54,875 bases of DNA, taken from the NCBI GenBank assembly GCA_021604405.1, contig BQJA01000010.1, positions 1 through 54,875 of the forward strand. The letters are read 5' to 3'. Below the pieces are notes generated by a model that saw only the letters and a program-made list of their open reading frames with translations, was not told where the DNA came from and ran no database searches. A program made the position numbers and the translations under genes. Below, in pieces: positions 53,941 through 54,875 of this stretch (position 1 is its first letter; every line of letters begins with the position of its first letter). Source of the DNA: Nitrosomonas sp. GTDB lineage: Bacteria; Pseudomonadota; Gammaproteobacteria; Burkholderiales; Nitrosomonadaceae.

Positions 53941-54875
53941 ATGAAAGCAATGATAATTAAGGAATTTGGTGATAGTGATGTGTTTGAGGTCGCCGAAATT
54001 AAAAAACCGACAGTAAAAGAAGGCCATATTCTGGTGAAGGTCGCGGCCACAAGTGTGAACACTGTTGATACAATGATCCGCAGTATGGGGGAAGATTTGA
54101 AACCAATTTCGCCACACCTGCCAGCAGTACTGGGAATGGATTTTTCCGGGACGGTAGAAGAGGTAGGCGAGGGTGTCAGTGAATTCTCCGTTGGTGATGA
54201 AATCTATGGCTGCGCTGGCGGTTTGGCCAACCTGCAAGGTGCGCTCGCTGAATATATGGTTGCGGATGCAAAGCTTGTTGCTCATAAGCCCACAACACTC
54301 ACTATGCGTGAAGCGGCAGCATTACCGTTGGTTGGTATTACCGCCTATGAAGGCTTGATGCGCGCTGGTATTAAAGAGGGACATAAAGTGCTGGTGCATG
54401 GCGGGTCCGGCGGGGTGGGTCATGTTGCCTTACAATTAGCAAAACATTTTGGCGCGGATGTGTACGCGACTGGAGGCGGAGTTAAACAGTCAGCCTTGAT
54501 CGAGAAGCTGGGTGCTGCATCCATCAACTATAAAAAAGAAACGGTGGCCGACTATGTCGCTAAATATACTAACGGCGCTGGCTTTGATGTCGTATACGAC
54601 TCGGTAGGCGGTCCGAACTTGATAAATTCATTTGAGGCTGCAGCGTTAAACGGCCAGATAGCCACCACCGTTTCGATGGTCGAGCTGGATTTGAGTGTTG
54701 CGCATTTCAAAGGTCTGTCAATACATGTCGTGTTCATGCTTATTCCAATGCTATATAACTATAAGCGCGAAGAGCATAAAAAAATACTAATCAGGCTGGC
54801 TGAAATCGTCGATGCTGGAAAACTAGTGCCCGTTTTAGACGAGCAAAGCTTTAGCTTGGAGGAAATTGGTAAAGC
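53941..54875 (+). CDS. Zinc-free quinone oxidoreductase-type MDR dehydrogenase, C-terminus cut by window end
   Basis: At least 311 residues of a medium-chain dehydrogenase/reductase. The N-terminal GroES-like part has VKVAATSVNTVDTMIRS, PAVLGMDFSGTVEEVGEGV and KPTTLTMREAAALPLVGITA, and the NAD(P)-binding part has KVLVHGGSGGVGHVALQLAK, then GADVYATGG and YDSVGGPNLI. The Cys ligands of zinc-dependent alcohol dehydrogenases are missing, so this is the quinone-oxidoreductase type, using NADPH to reduce enones or quinones. No stop codon is reached before base 54875. A direct-repeat element lies upstream. Confidence 0.85.
   Translation, partial: MKAMIIKEFGDSDVFEVAEIKKPTVKEGHILVKVAATSVNTVDTMIRSMGEDLKPISPHLPAVLGMDFSGTVEEVGEGVSEFSVGDEIYGCAGGLANLQGALAEYMVADAKLVAHKPTTLTMREAAALPLVGITAYEGLMRAGIKEGHKVLVHGGSGGVGHVALQLAKHFGADVYATGGGVKQSALIEKLGAASINYKKETVADYVAKYTNGAGFDVVYDSVGGPNLINSFEAAALNGQIATTVSMVELDLSVAHFKGLSIHVVFMLIPMLYNYKREEHKKILIRLAEIVDAGKLVPVLDEQSFSLEEIGK

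Overview
The window looks like a chromosomal segment of a betaproteobacterium, most likely a Nitrosomonas-type ammonia oxidiser. No amo, hao or rRNA gene is present, so this rests on gene content. The left end has a betaproteobacterial arrangement (AI-2E transporter, hda, HAD phosphatase). A sucrose-phosphate synthase fused to its phosphatase lies next to a bacterial sucrose synthase, a pairing known from Nitrosomonas europaea. An exosortase-associated small protein and a group 3b-type [NiFe] hydrogenase fit the same group. No insertion sequence, CRISPR array, rRNA or tRNA was seen.

Layout. 1-4836: AI-2E transporter end, hda, HAD phosphatase, a secreted TIGR04073 protein, a large lipoprotein and a TIGR01777 epimerase. 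4930-10124: a six-gene hydrogenase operon with diaphorase-type subunits (beta, gamma), small and large subunits, a stand-alone cyclic-nucleotide-binding-domain protein and a maturation protease. 10481-11350: an HDOD protein. 11545-17421 (minus): sucrose synthase, SPS-SPP and a RapZ-like protein with an altered Walker A. 17481-24482 (minus): tamB, tamA and an EF-P of unusual type. 24537-27942: uracil-DNA glycosylase, a tautomerase, uvrC and pgsA. 28371-30516: a cytosolic histidine kinase with a duplicated sensor domain and a NarL/FixJ-type response regulator.

30673-32701 is the most striking part. Three small exported paralogues in tandem (30777-31193, 31570-32025, 32297-32701) each follow a promoter region with identical geometry: two GTTTC-type boxes 23 bp apart, then exactly 27 bp to a TAnTAT hexamer. 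Two strong intrinsic terminators separate the genes. The adjacent two-component system is the obvious candidate regulator. This looks like an undescribed regulon built by gene duplication.

32957-38000: an FmdE-like protein, then on the minus strand a long coiled-coil protein, a secreted protein with a 30-residue membrane peptide just upstream, a BASS/ACR3-type transporter and an HD-domain hydrolase. 38431-42792: parE and parC. 42958-44946: amylosucrase, which would link sucrose to alpha-glucan and complements the sucrose genes 27 kb away. 45320-48732: a YfdX protein, a cysteine-rich protein without recognisable family, and a small lipoprotein. 48886-49555: a DUF819 pseudogene with a stop and a frameshift. 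49772-54875: dinB, a CPA2 antiporter, a methyltransferase and a truncated quinone-oxidoreductase-like gene.

Functionally the window combines sucrose synthesis and turnover, reversible NAD(P)-linked hydrogen metabolism, outer-membrane assembly, DNA repair and topology, and one signalling locus tied to exported paralogues.
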